This document shows, piece after piece, positions 27,521 through 36,446 of a stretch of DNA of 64,000 nt. This DNA is from an uncultured Flavobacteriaceae bacterium (lineage in GTDB: Bacteria; Bacteroidota; Bacteroidia; Flavobacteriales; Flavobacteriaceae). The DNA is taken from contig CANMSN010000014.1 of NCBI GenBank assembly GCA_947500585.1, positions 1 through 64,000 of the forward strand, in the 5' to 3' direction. Each line of letters opens with the position of its first letter. Within the stretch, counting starts at the first letter, position 1. Under the pieces are notes generated by a model. It ran no database searches. It worked only from the letters and a program-made list of their open reading frames with translations, and was not told where the DNA came from. The translations under genes were made by a program, and so were the position numbers.

Positions 27521-28036
27521 ATGAAAAAACTTGTATTTATAATATTAATTTTTAGCATTGCGTTTTCAATTGAAGCTCAAAACACCAAAGGGTATGCTGT
27601 AATACGTTCTAATTTAGGTACAAGTGGTTCTTCTAAAGTTATAACCACCAAAAACGGTAAGTATTCTATAAGTCAAAGTGTAGGTCAATCTAGTGTTATA
27701 GGTACTTACACAAGCAATGGTTATACATTACGACAAGGCTATCAGCAACCACTAAACAAAATTAAAGTTGTAAACGAAACATTTAAAAATAACAATTTAG
27801 CAGCTACTGTTCATCCAAATCCATTTGAACAATCTGTTTTTGTTTCTTTCACTGAAGCTATAGAACAAGACATTTTGGTATCTGTTTTCGATGTATCTGG
27901 AAAACAAATTTATTTCAGAACATTTGGGCCTTCTCAACGGCTAGAATTAAATCTTAAAGATTTACCCGTAGGAACATATCTTTTGAAAGCTATGTCAGAT
28001 GGAAAATTACTCAACTCAAAACTGATAAAAAAATAA
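27521..28036 (+). CDS. Small T9SS type A sorted protein
   Basis: A 171-residue protein. The ATG at 27521 gives a clean signal peptide (MKKLVFIILIFSIAFSIEAQ); an in-frame TTG six codons earlier is less likely. The middle has the YSISQSVGQSSVIGTY...GYTLRQGYQQP segment that I recall ahead of T9SS domains in flavobacteria. The last 80 residues (VHPNPFEQSVFVSF ... GTYLLKAMSDGKLL) are a type A sorting domain, so the protein should be exported through the type IX system and attached to or released from the cell surface. First gene of a four-gene operon with gaps of 23 and 13 bp and one overlap. Confidence 0.82.
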   Translation: MKKLVFIILIFSIAFSIEAQNTKGYAVIRSNLGTSGSSKVITTKNGKYSISQSVGQSSVIGTYTSNGYTLRQGYQQPLNKIKVVNETFKNNNLAATVHPNPFEQSVFVSFTEAIEQDILVSVFDVSGKQIYFRTFGPSQRLELNLKDLPVGTYLLKAMSDGKLLNSKLIKK

Positions 28037-28059
28037 AATACTTTTAAAAACCAACCGTT

Positions 28060-30255
28060 ATGAAACGCATTTTTACTCTAACCTTATTTTTATTTATTTC
28101 AGTTTGTATTTATGCACAAACTGATGGTATATCATACCAAGCTGTAATTATAGGTCCTGATGATTTAGAATTACCTGGTGTAGATTCTCAAGACAACTAT
28201 TTACCCACAACAGAAATAACAATTAGGTTTTCAATTATTGAACCTGGAAGTGGAGAGGTTAAGTTTACAGAAGATCAAGATACAACTACCGATGAATTTG
28301 GTAGAGTAAATTTAATTATTGGAGCTGTTGAGCACGATGATTTTGAGAAGATCGATTGGAATGGAGATTCAAAATCTTTAAAAGTTGAAATTGACTTTAA
28401 AAATGGCGACGGTTTTGTAGATATGAGTATTGAAAAACTAACCTATGTGCCTTATGTAGCTCACAGAGATATTACCGCTTCTGGTACTTTAGAGGTTGAT
28501 GATGATACATTTTTAAATAGGGAATTAACGGTTAACGGTCCAACAACATTAAATAGCACACTTGATATTGCAGACGGAAATCCAGCAAATTTTTCTGGAG
28601 ATTTAAATGTTACAGATCAAAGTACAACAAACTTATCTGGCGCTTTAAATGTAGGTGATCCTCTTGTTGGACCACCAGGTGGTGATCCAAACGCACAAAC
28701 AACTTTAAATGGCTCTTTAACAGTTGTTGGAGAATCTTTCTTTACAGGTTTAGTGGCTGAGGATTTAACTATTAATAATTCAAGTGCATTAAATGGTCGT
28801 GTTGCTATGACTCCAACTTCACAAATTACTATAACATCAACTTTAGAGGAAGATGATGATGATACTAATATTGATCATTATCCAGTAAAAATATCGGGAA
28901 GTAAACAAGGTTTAGCTATAGTGGTAAATGAAAGTAGAACTAATGATAATAATTTTATATCTTTTTGGGATGATACTTCCACTTCAAGTCCTGCTAAATC
29001 TGGTGCTGATGTTACTACAACAAGCCCAACCATGTGGGGGCGTATAGAAGGTGAAACACCAGATGAATTTGGTAATAACGCAGATCATAATTTTACATTA
29101 TTTCAATTAGGTTATGATACAGCTTCTTCTCTTTTTGATGTTGCAACCGCATTAAGTGGTTCAGTAGTAGCGGTTTCAGGCAATGTAGCTGCTGCTTCGT
29201 CTACAACACTTGTTGTAGGTCCTGTTCCTGGAGTTACATTACCTATTCCATCTTTTAACGTTAGTACTAAAGTAGAACTAGTAGCTACTATAGCAGAAAA
29301 AATAGCTGCCGGATTAATTGCAGCTGCGTCAGCTGCAAATCTTGTATGGTATAATGTAAATAAGGATAAATTTCAAGGCGTAACATATGCGTCTGGTGCT
29401 GGTGATTATGCGGAATATTTGTTGAGACAGGATGTTAATGAAGAGATGACTTATGGAGACATAATTGGTGTTAATGGTGGGAAGATATCAAAGAATTTAA
29501 ATGATTCAGAGCGTATACTAGTAATATCGTATAAACCTATTGTTTTAGGAAATATGCCACAACCAAATCGCGAAGCTGAGTACGAAAAAGTAGCTTTTAT
29601 GGGTCAGGTACCTGTAAAAGTTTTTGGAAGGGTAAATATTGGTGATTACATATTACCAAGTGGTAAAAATGATGGGATTGGTATTGCTGTGCCACCCAAT
29701 AAAATAACTATAAGTCAAATTAAGGATATTGTGGGTACAGCTTGGTCTGTAAACCTTTCTGGTTTTGGCTTGGTAAATGTTGCTGTAGGTTTAAATAGAA
29801 ACGATAGCAGTTTAATTTTAGATGAACTAGATAAAAAAGTTAATACCCAAGCAGAAGAAATTAGTTATTTAAAAAATCAAATAGAAAATATTTTGGTAAG
29901 TATTGTGAACATTGAAAACGGGAATGTTTCTAAAAATCAGCTTGCAGGTGTTAGCAGTATTTCAAAAAGTTCAATAGATAAAATTGATGAAGAAACTATT
30001 GCATATGTTGCAAAAGCTAAGGAATTGGCTATAAATGAACTGGAAATTACAGAGCAGGATATTGAAGATGCTATGGTACAAGCAGAAAGGATGCTTAATA
30101 AGATAGGGGAAAATGATATAGCAAAACAGTTTTTTGATAAAATTAGAAGTGATATTGAATATAAGAAGACCTTTATGAGTGAAATTTATGAAGAAGCAAA
30201 AACCGAGTTGCAATATCAAAAAGACTTAATCTTATCTGCAGAAAAACAGAAATAG
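28060..30255 (+). CDS. Large secreted fibre-like protein with C-terminal coiled coil
   Basis: A 731-residue protein with a signal peptide ending CIYAQ. Residues about 20-140 form a beta-sandwich opening GISYQAVI, a module frequent at the N-terminus of flavobacterial secreted proteins. Residues about 145-240 are a run of short beta-helix-like units (TLNSTLDIADG, NFSGDLNVTDQ, NLSGALNVGD). A hydrophobic Ala/Val-rich stretch spans about 355-430. Residues about 445-570 (GAGDYAEYLLRQDVNEEM ... VGTAWSV) resemble the phage-tail-fibre/G2-peptidase-like module that often carries GxDYAEYF. The final 150 residues are a Glu/Lys-rich coiled coil. No T9SS sorting domain is present. It probably forms a trimeric surface or periplasmic stalk. 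Function inferred from shape only. Confidence 0.7.
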   Translation: MKRIFTLTLFLFISVCIYAQTDGISYQAVIIGPDDLELPGVDSQDNYLPTTEITIRFSIIEPGSGEVKFTEDQDTTTDEFGRVNLIIGAVEHDDFEKIDWNGDSKSLKVEIDFKNGDGFVDMSIEKLTYVPYVAHRDITASGTLEVDDDTFLNRELTVNGPTTLNSTLDIADGNPANFSGDLNVTDQSTTNLSGALNVGDPLVGPPGGDPNAQTTLNGSLTVVGESFFTGLVAEDLTINNSSALNGRVAMTPTSQITITSTLEEDDDDTNIDHYPVKISGSKQGLAIVVNESRTNDNNFISFWDDTSTSSPAKSGADVTTTSPTMWGRIEGETPDEFGNNADHNFTLFQLGYDTASSLFDVATALSGSVVAVSGNVAAASSTTLVVGPVPGVTLPIPSFNVSTKVELVATIAEKIAAGLIAAASAANLVWYNVNKDKFQGVTYASGAGDYAEYLLRQDVNEEMTYGDIIGVNGGKISKNLNDSERILVISYKPIVLGNMPQPNREAEYEKVAFMGQVPVKVFGRVNIGDYILPSGKNDGIGIAVPPNKITISQIKDIVGTAWSVNLSGFGLVNVAVGLNRNDSSLILDELDKKVNTQAEEISYLKNQIENILVSIVNIENGNVSKNQLAGVSSISKSSIDKIDEETIAYVAKAKELAINELEITEQDIEDAMVQAERMLNKIGENDIAKQFFDKIRSDIEYKKTFMSEIYEEAKTELQYQKDLILSAEKQK

Positions 30256-30268
30256 AATATTCTAATAC

Positions 30269-33200
30269 ATGAAAATAAAATATTTAACTTTTTTATTGTG
30301 TATATCTTTTTGTGTTCACATTTTAAATGCTCAAACAACGGCCGTACCTGATAGTAATTTTGAAAATTATTTAGAAACTCACGACCAAAATGGAGGTGAA
30401 GTGTCTATTGGTGATGATACTAGTATGGGGGATGGTATTGATGGGAATGGACTGGTTTTTACAGAAAGAATCAATTCGGTTGTTAGTCTTACTATTAATA
30501 ATCTGAGTATTGAAACGCTAATAGGGATTGAAGGTTTTAGTAGTTTAGAAACACTTATTTGTAATGGCAATAATTTATCTACACTTGATGTTGCCAATAA
30601 TACTAATTTAAAAACGTTATTATGTGCTTCTAATCAGTTGGATAACTTAAACATATCAGCTAATAATAACTTAGAAGATATTGATTGTTCTGATAATCAA
30701 ATTTCTTTACTTGATGTCTATAGCAATCAATCGCTAATAGATTTAAGGTGTTCAGATAATAGAATTTTAGATATTGATGTGAGTCAAAATGTTGATTTAA
30801 CATCATTATCAGTTTCAAATAATAGGTTAAGTACTTTAGATGTTGGGAATAATACAAAGTTAGAAAGCCTGTATTGTGCCTCCAACCAAATAACAAATTT
30901 AGATTTATCATCTAATACGTATTTAAAAGTATTAGATGCCTCAAACAACTTAATTTCTAACTTAGATTTAAGCACAATTAACACAGTTGCTTGTCCAGAC
31001 CCACAAACCGATCCAGTAACCGTTTGTCAAGGTGCATCGTCAATCAATGTATCCAATAATCAACTCACATCTTTAATTGTAGCTAATGGTTTTAACGATT
31101 TAGTTACGTCATTTACTTCAGAAGGCAATCCAGATTTAGCTTGTATTCAGGTAGATATTGGTTTTACACCAAATGCTACTTGGATAAAAGATGATTGGGC
31201 GTATTATACAGAAACCACGTGTACAGATATTTATACCTATGTACCCGATGATAATTTTGAACAGGCTTTGATTGATTTAGGCTATGATGATGTAATGGAT
31301 AATTTGGTATTAAGAGACAATATCAATGCCATTGGAACATTAGATATTTCAAACTTAAATATTGATAATTTAACAGGTATAGAAGATTTTATAGCATTAG
31401 AAACTTTGAATTTTAGTGGTAATAACATTGAAGCGTTAGATATTTCAATGCTCACAGCTTTAACGAATCTTAATGCTTCAAATAACGCTTTAGAGGGTAT
31501 AGATTTGAGTAACAATTTAAACCTCACCTTTTTGAATATTTCCAATAATAATCTGGAAAATTTAGATGTAAATAGCAATCTTTCTTTAGGTGATTTAAAT
31601 TGTTCAAATAACAATATTCTATCTTTAGATTTAAGCGGTAACACCAACCTGACAGATTTTAATTGTGCATCCAATACATTAGAACTTTTAAATCTTAAAA
31701 ATGGTCAGAATGGAAATCTAGTAAACTTTGATGCCACAGCCAATGCAAATTTATCTTGTATTGAAACCGATACAGGTGCAGTTCCTGGAGGCGTAACTTG
31801 GTCTATTGATACCACAGCTTCATACGCCATAAATTGTGGAACCTATGTGCCAGATGATGGTTTTGAGCAAGCCATTATTGATGCAGGTTTTGATGTTGGA
31901 CCGCTTGATAATTATGTGCCAACAGCAAATATTATAGGAGAAACTAATCTTAATGTTAGTGGTTATAATATTGTAGATTTAACTGGTATCGAGGATTTTG
32001 CAGCTTTACAGGTTTTAGATTGCTCTAATAATACTATTGTTGAACTTAATTTAACAGCAAACAATGCATTAACAAGTGTTACTTGTAATAATAATACTTT
32101 GGAGTTTTTAGATTTACGAAATGGTTCTAACAATCCGCAATTAGTAACTTTTAATGCCACCAATAATCCTAATTTATTTTGTGTCAATGTTGATGATGCT
32201 AACTATTCTCAAAATGCTGCTGGTTGGTTAGAAGATGCATTAGTAATTTATAATACAGATTGCCAAAACAATAGATATACACCAATTCCTGATGATAATT
32301 TTGAGCAAGCTTTAATAGATTTAGGCTTAGATTCTGGACCATTAGACAATCAAGTACTAACTGCCAATATAGAATATCTTACGTCGTTAAATGTAAGTGG
32401 AGAAAATATTGAAAGTCTAGAGGGTATCAAAGCGTTTTTATCTTTAACAGAGTTAGATTGTAGCGATAACTACTTAGATGAGTTGGACGTTAGCGGTATG
32501 ATTAATTTAGAAGAATTATACTGTAGTTCAAATTATTTATTAACCAATATTGCTGGAGCTATTGGCGCTTTAAATACTACTGGAACACCAAGTTTAAGAA
32601 AATTGTTTTGTTCAGATAATAATTTAGCAGATTTAGATATATCTCTAAATACTAATTTAGCAGAATTAGATTGTTCAAATAATAGTATAGCAAGCTTAGA
32701 TATAAGTAATAATAATAGTTTAATTGAAATAAGTTGTAATAATAATGAAATTTCAAATTTTACAAGTTACACAGCAAATAATTCAACCTTAACTAAGATA
32801 AGTTGTAACAATAATGCGCTTTCAACTTTAGCAGTCAATCGATGTTTAGCATTAACGACTTTAAATTGTAGATCTAATTCTTTAAGCTTACTTGATATTA
32901 GTGCAAACGGATTTTTAGAAGTTTTAGATTTTTCGGATAATCAATTAACAGATATTGATTTATCTGGCGGAAGTTTAATAGCAGTATCAGGTTCGCAAAA
33001 TCAACTAACAAATGTAAACGATTTAACATCAGCATTTCTAGAAAGTTTAATATTAGATAATAATGAAATAACAGATTTTACTGTATTAAATACGTTAAAA
33101 TATATATCAATTAGTAATAATCAACTCTCAGATTTAGATGTTAGTGCTAACACCAACCTAATTGAATTGAATGTAAGCAACAATCAATTAACAAATTTGC

Positions 33201-35665
33201 TATTATCAACAAATTTAAATCAACTAAAAACACTTAATTGTAGTAACAATGAAATTACAGGTGATTTCGATTTATCAAGTATGGGTATTGGTGCATGTCC
33301 TGCGCAAAATGCAAATAATCCTTTAGATTTTTGTCCAGATAATATAACAATTAATGTGTCTGGAAATCAACTGGAATTTATAAATATTCAAAACGGTATC
33401 AATAACGAAATATCTAATTTTTCAGCAACCAACAATCCAGAATTGTATTGTATTCAAGTTGATGATATAAATAATATAGGGGAGAGTTGGGCTAAAGACA
33501 CTGCAACAGAATATAGCATTGATTGTCGTTTTGGCGAAACCTATGTACCAGACGATAATTTTGAACAAGCTTTAATCGCTTTGGGTTACGATATAGCTCC
33601 TTTAGACGATTATGTTACCACGGCAACTATAGAAGTTTTAACTGAATTAGATGTTAGTGGAAATAGTATACAGGATTTAACAGGCATTGAAGATTTTACA
33701 GCTTTACAAAATTTAAATTGTTCTAGTAATAATCTGAGTACTATTGATATTAGTAAAAATACAAACCTAACAGAAATCAATTGTTCTAATAACGAATTAG
33801 CAACTTTAGATGTAACGGAAACCCAAAATATTATCAATATAAATATTTCTAATAATTTATTAATAGAATTTGATGCGAGTCTCTTACCAGCACTTCAAAG
33901 TTTTAATTGCGATAGTAACAACATTGTAGAATTATATTTTACAACAAATACATCGCTTACCAATTTAAGTTGTGCATCAAATTTATTAGAGGTTTTAGAC
34001 TTGCAGAATGGTCAAAACCCAAACCTTTCAAATTTAAATGCACAAAACAATCCAGATTTAAGTTGCATTCAAACGGATAATGGAAATGCCCCAGGAGGTG
34101 TAGCTTGGTTAAAAGATGCCACAACCGAGTATGCTATTAATTGTCGTTTTGGAGAAACTTTTGTGCCTGATGATAATTTTGAACAAGCCCTAATTGATTT
34201 AGGTTACGACGTAGCACCTTTAGATGATTATGTGCCTACTCCAAATATTGAAACATTACGCACTTTAAGTTTAAGTGAAAAAGAGATTTCAGATTTAACA
34301 GGTATTGAAGATTTTGTATCGCTTACAAGTTTAAATATTGAAGGTAATACTTTAGAAACCATAGATTTAAGCGCTAATGTATTGTTAAATAGTTTAAACG
34401 TATCTAATAATCAATTTTCAACAATAAACATTTCAAATCTAACAGTATTACGTGTTTTAGATGTTTCAAACAATAGTTTATCAGAAATAAATACAGATTC
34501 AAATTTAGGTCTTACAGAATTAAATATCTCAGATAATTTACTTACAACACTAGACGTAAGTTTGTTGTTAAATCTACGAAGACTTAACTGTTCATCCAAT
34601 CAATTAGAAGCTTTAGATGTTACAGCAAATAATAAATTGATTGAACTATTTTGTACATCAAATGCATTTATCCAAGATAAATTGAACATACAAAACGGCG
34701 CAAATACTATTTTAAGAACGTTTAATGCATCAAACAACCCCGATTTATCATGTATTTTGGTTGATGACCCTGTTGCGGTTATTTCTAATGTTGATGGAAG
34801 TTATGATAATTGGTTTAAAGATGCTACTACTAATTACCAAGCCGTGTGTGATGATGCTGATAATGATGGTGTTGCGAATGAAGATGATTTATGCCCAGGA
34901 ACACCCTTTGGCGAACCTGTAGATTTATTCGGATGTCGTTTTTCAATATTACCAGAAGACAATTTCACGATATTAATAACAGACGAAACATGTTTAAATA
35001 ATAACAACGGTATAATTAATATCAGAACAAAAGAATTATACGAGTATAAGGCGCATGTAACTAATGATATTTTTGATAAAGAATATACGTTTACTAACGA
35101 AATAAATATTCTTAACATGCTAGCAGGAACCTATAGCTTGTGTATTACTTCAGAAGACTTACCAAATTTCCAGCGTTGTTTTGAAGTGGTTATTAATCAC
35201 CCAGCAAATTTGGATGTTATTACTAGTAAAAGTAATAAAGGGAAAGAAGCCACTTTTAATTTGTCAGGCAGTTCTAGTTATCATATAGATTTTAATGGGT
35301 TAAAGTTTACCACTTCGAAATCTCAATTGACTTTGCAGTTAGAAAACGGAAAGAATACTATAAAAATTTCTACCGATTTACCATGTCAAGGTGTGCATGA
35401 AGAAAATATATTACTATCAAACAATATGTTTGCCCATCCAAATCCGTTTAAAGATGAAATTAATCTTTACTTGGGCGATTTAGATAGTGATAATGCTGAA
35501 GTTACCATCTATTCTTATCTCGGACAAATGGTGTTATTCAAACGTTTTAATGTTGAAAACATAAGAACTATAAATATTGATACGCAACAGTTTAAATCGG
35601 GTATTTATACGGTTTCAGTAAGATTAAATAACGCGATAAACACCTTTAAAATTGCAAAAAAATGA
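30269..35665 (+). CDS. Giant leucine-rich-repeat T9SS surface protein
   Basis: A 1798-residue secreted protein with signal peptide (HILNAQ). It holds dozens of 21-residue leucine-rich repeats of the type LTxLNCSNNxLxxLDVSxN, arranged in six modules. Each module opens with a VPDDNFEQALIDLGYD-like phrase (about nt 30342, 31238, 31840, 32281, 33538 and 34162) and closes with NPDLSCIQVD...W.KD...Y...C. After the modules come a thrombospondin type 3-like calcium motif (DADNDGVANEDDLCPG, about residue 1530), a beta-sandwich and a C-terminal T9SS type A sorting domain (HPNPFKDEINLYLG). Such proteins usually mediate adhesion or ligand binding on the cell surface. Its stop overlaps the next start (ATGA). 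Confidence 0.9.
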   Translation: MKIKYLTFLLCISFCVHILNAQTTAVPDSNFENYLETHDQNGGEVSIGDDTSMGDGIDGNGLVFTERINSVVSLTINNLSIETLIGIEGFSSLETLICNGNNLSTLDVANNTNLKTLLCASNQLDNLNISANNNLEDIDCSDNQISLLDVYSNQSLIDLRCSDNRILDIDVSQNVDLTSLSVSNNRLSTLDVGNNTKLESLYCASNQITNLDLSSNTYLKVLDASNNLISNLDLSTINTVACPDPQTDPVTVCQGASSINVSNNQLTSLIVANGFNDLVTSFTSEGNPDLACIQVDIGFTPNATWIKDDWAYYTETTCTDIYTYVPDDNFEQALIDLGYDDVMDNLVLRDNINAIGTLDISNLNIDNLTGIEDFIALETLNFSGNNIEALDISMLTALTNLNASNNALEGIDLSNNLNLTFLNISNNNLENLDVNSNLSLGDLNCSNNNILSLDLSGNTNLTDFNCASNTLELLNLKNGQNGNLVNFDATANANLSCIETDTGAVPGGVTWSIDTTASYAINCGTYVPDDGFEQAIIDAGFDVGPLDNYVPTANIIGETNLNVSGYNIVDLTGIEDFAALQVLDCSNNTIVELNLTANNALTSVTCNNNTLEFLDLRNGSNNPQLVTFNATNNPNLFCVNVDDANYSQNAAGWLEDALVIYNTDCQNNRYTPIPDDNFEQALIDLGLDSGPLDNQVLTANIEYLTSLNVSGENIESLEGIKAFLSLTELDCSDNYLDELDVSGMINLEELYCSSNYLLTNIAGAIGALNTTGTPSLRKLFCSDNNLADLDISLNTNLAELDCSNNSIASLDISNNNSLIEISCNNNEISNFTSYTANNSTLTKISCNNNALSTLAVNRCLALTTLNCRSNSLSLLDISANGFLEVLDFSDNQLTDIDLSGGSLIAVSGSQNQLTNVNDLTSAFLESLILDNNEITDFTVLNTLKYISISNNQLSDLDVSANTNLIELNVSNNQLTNLLLSTNLNQLKTLNCSNNEITGDFDLSSMGIGACPAQNANNPLDFCPDNITINVSGNQLEFINIQNGINNEISNFSATNNPELYCIQVDDINNIGESWAKDTATEYSIDCRFGETYVPDDNFEQALIALGYDIAPLDDYVTTATIEVLTELDVSGNSIQDLTGIEDFTALQNLNCSSNNLSTIDISKNTNLTEINCSNNELATLDVTETQNIININISNNLLIEFDASLLPALQSFNCDSNNIVELYFTTNTSLTNLSCASNLLEVLDLQNGQNPNLSNLNAQNNPDLSCIQTDNGNAPGGVAWLKDATTEYAINCRFGETFVPDDNFEQALIDLGYDVAPLDDYVPTPNIETLRTLSLSEKEISDLTGIEDFVSLTSLNIEGNTLETIDLSANVLLNSLNVSNNQFSTINISNLTVLRVLDVSNNSLSEINTDSNLGLTELNISDNLLTTLDVSLLLNLRRLNCSSNQLEALDVTANNKLIELFCTSNAFIQDKLNIQNGANTILRTFNASNNPDLSCILVDDPVAVISNVDGSYDNWFKDATTNYQAVCDDADNDGVANEDDLCPGTPFGEPVDLFGCRFSILPEDNFTILITDETCLNNNNGIINIRTKELYEYKAHVTNDIFDKEYTFTNEINILNMLAGTYSLCITSEDLPNFQRCFEVVINHPANLDVITSKSNKGKEATFNLSGSSSYHIDFNGLKFTTSKSQLTLQLENGKNTIKISTDLPCQGVHEENILLSNNMFAHPNPFKDEINLYLGDLDSDNAEVTIYSYLGQMVLFKRFNVENIRTINIDTQQFKSGIYTVSVRLNNAINTFKIAKK

Positions 35666-36369
35666 GAAAATTAATCTACATGTTTTGTATTGCTATTTTT
35701 GTTTTTGCTTGTAGTAATTCGTCTCCTGGTGATGATAATCCAAACGGAGAAGAAGGCGAAAATCCTACTGCAAACGATAAGCTAAAAGTAAATTTACAAT
35801 TTCCTCATAAAGATGCACTCTGTAATACAGGAACAGATATTACACCCACGCAAAGCACAGTTGTTTTTGAATGGGAAGCTAGCGATATAGCTGAAAGTTA
35901 TACCATTTTTGTAACAAATTTAGTAGATGGATCTTCTATTGAAGAAGACTCTAGTGAAGACAAAATAGGAATTGTATTAAATAGGGCAACGCCATATTCG
36001 TGGTATGTAGTATCTAAAAATACTTCTAGAACAGTAGAAAGCGATACTTGGAAATTTTATAATGCAGGCGAAGGCGTAGAAAACTATGTACCATTTCCAG
36101 CTACCATTAACGCCCCTGCTATGGCTGCAGACGTAAACGCAGGTAATGTGACCTTGAGATGGACAGGAAGTGACATTGATAACGATATTGCTGGTTACGA
36201 TGTCTATTTTGGTACAAACAATAATCCTGATATATATGAAAGTGATGTTACAGCTAGTGAATTAAATGTATCTGTAACTTCAGCAACTATTTACTACTGG
36301 AAAATTGTAACTAAAGATGCAATTGGTAATGCATCAGATTCTGGAGTTTTTCAGTTTAGCGTTTTATAG
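35662..36369 (+). CDS. Lipoprotein with fibronectin type III-like repeats
   Basis: A 235-residue lipoprotein. The lipobox is VFACS, and the following SNSSPGDD is acidic, as in the surface-export signals described for Bacteroidota lipoproteins. Two FN3-like beta-sandwiches follow, about residues 45-130 (TVVFEWEASDIAESYTIFV) and 145-232 (NVTLRWTGSDIDNDIAGYDVYFG). The start overlaps the stop of the LRR gene, so the two are translated together; it may anchor or hold the secreted proteins of the operon at the outer membrane. Role inferred from position. Confidence 0.78.
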   Translation: MRKLIYMFCIAIFVFACSNSSPGDDNPNGEEGENPTANDKLKVNLQFPHKDALCNTGTDITPTQSTVVFEWEASDIAESYTIFVTNLVDGSSIEEDSSEDKIGIVLNRATPYSWYVVSKNTSRTVESDTWKFYNAGEGVENYVPFPATINAPAMAADVNAGNVTLRWTGSDIDNDIAGYDVYFGTNNNPDIYESDVTASELNVSVTSATIYYWKIVTKDAIGNASDSGVFQFSVL

Positions 36370-36446
36370 CTAGCTTAACTCTTAACGTATTTTTTAGATT
36401 TCAAAATTTATAATAGCTGTATATTTACATGAATTTTTAAGGTTAT

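Noticed and set aside
28060-30255. Prophage suggested by a tail-fibre-like module
   Set aside because: No capsid, terminase, portal, integrase or lysis genes are in the window; the gene has a signal peptide and sits in a T9SS operon.
30379-35118. Many minus-strand open frames opposite the LRR gene
   Set aside because: They are shadows of the LRR coding frame, Leu/Ser/Lys rich with no start context or family features.
30269-35665. Regular repeats that might suggest a CRISPR array
   Set aside because: The repeats are in frame, encode leucine-rich repeats with variable spacing, and belong to a single 1798-codon gene.
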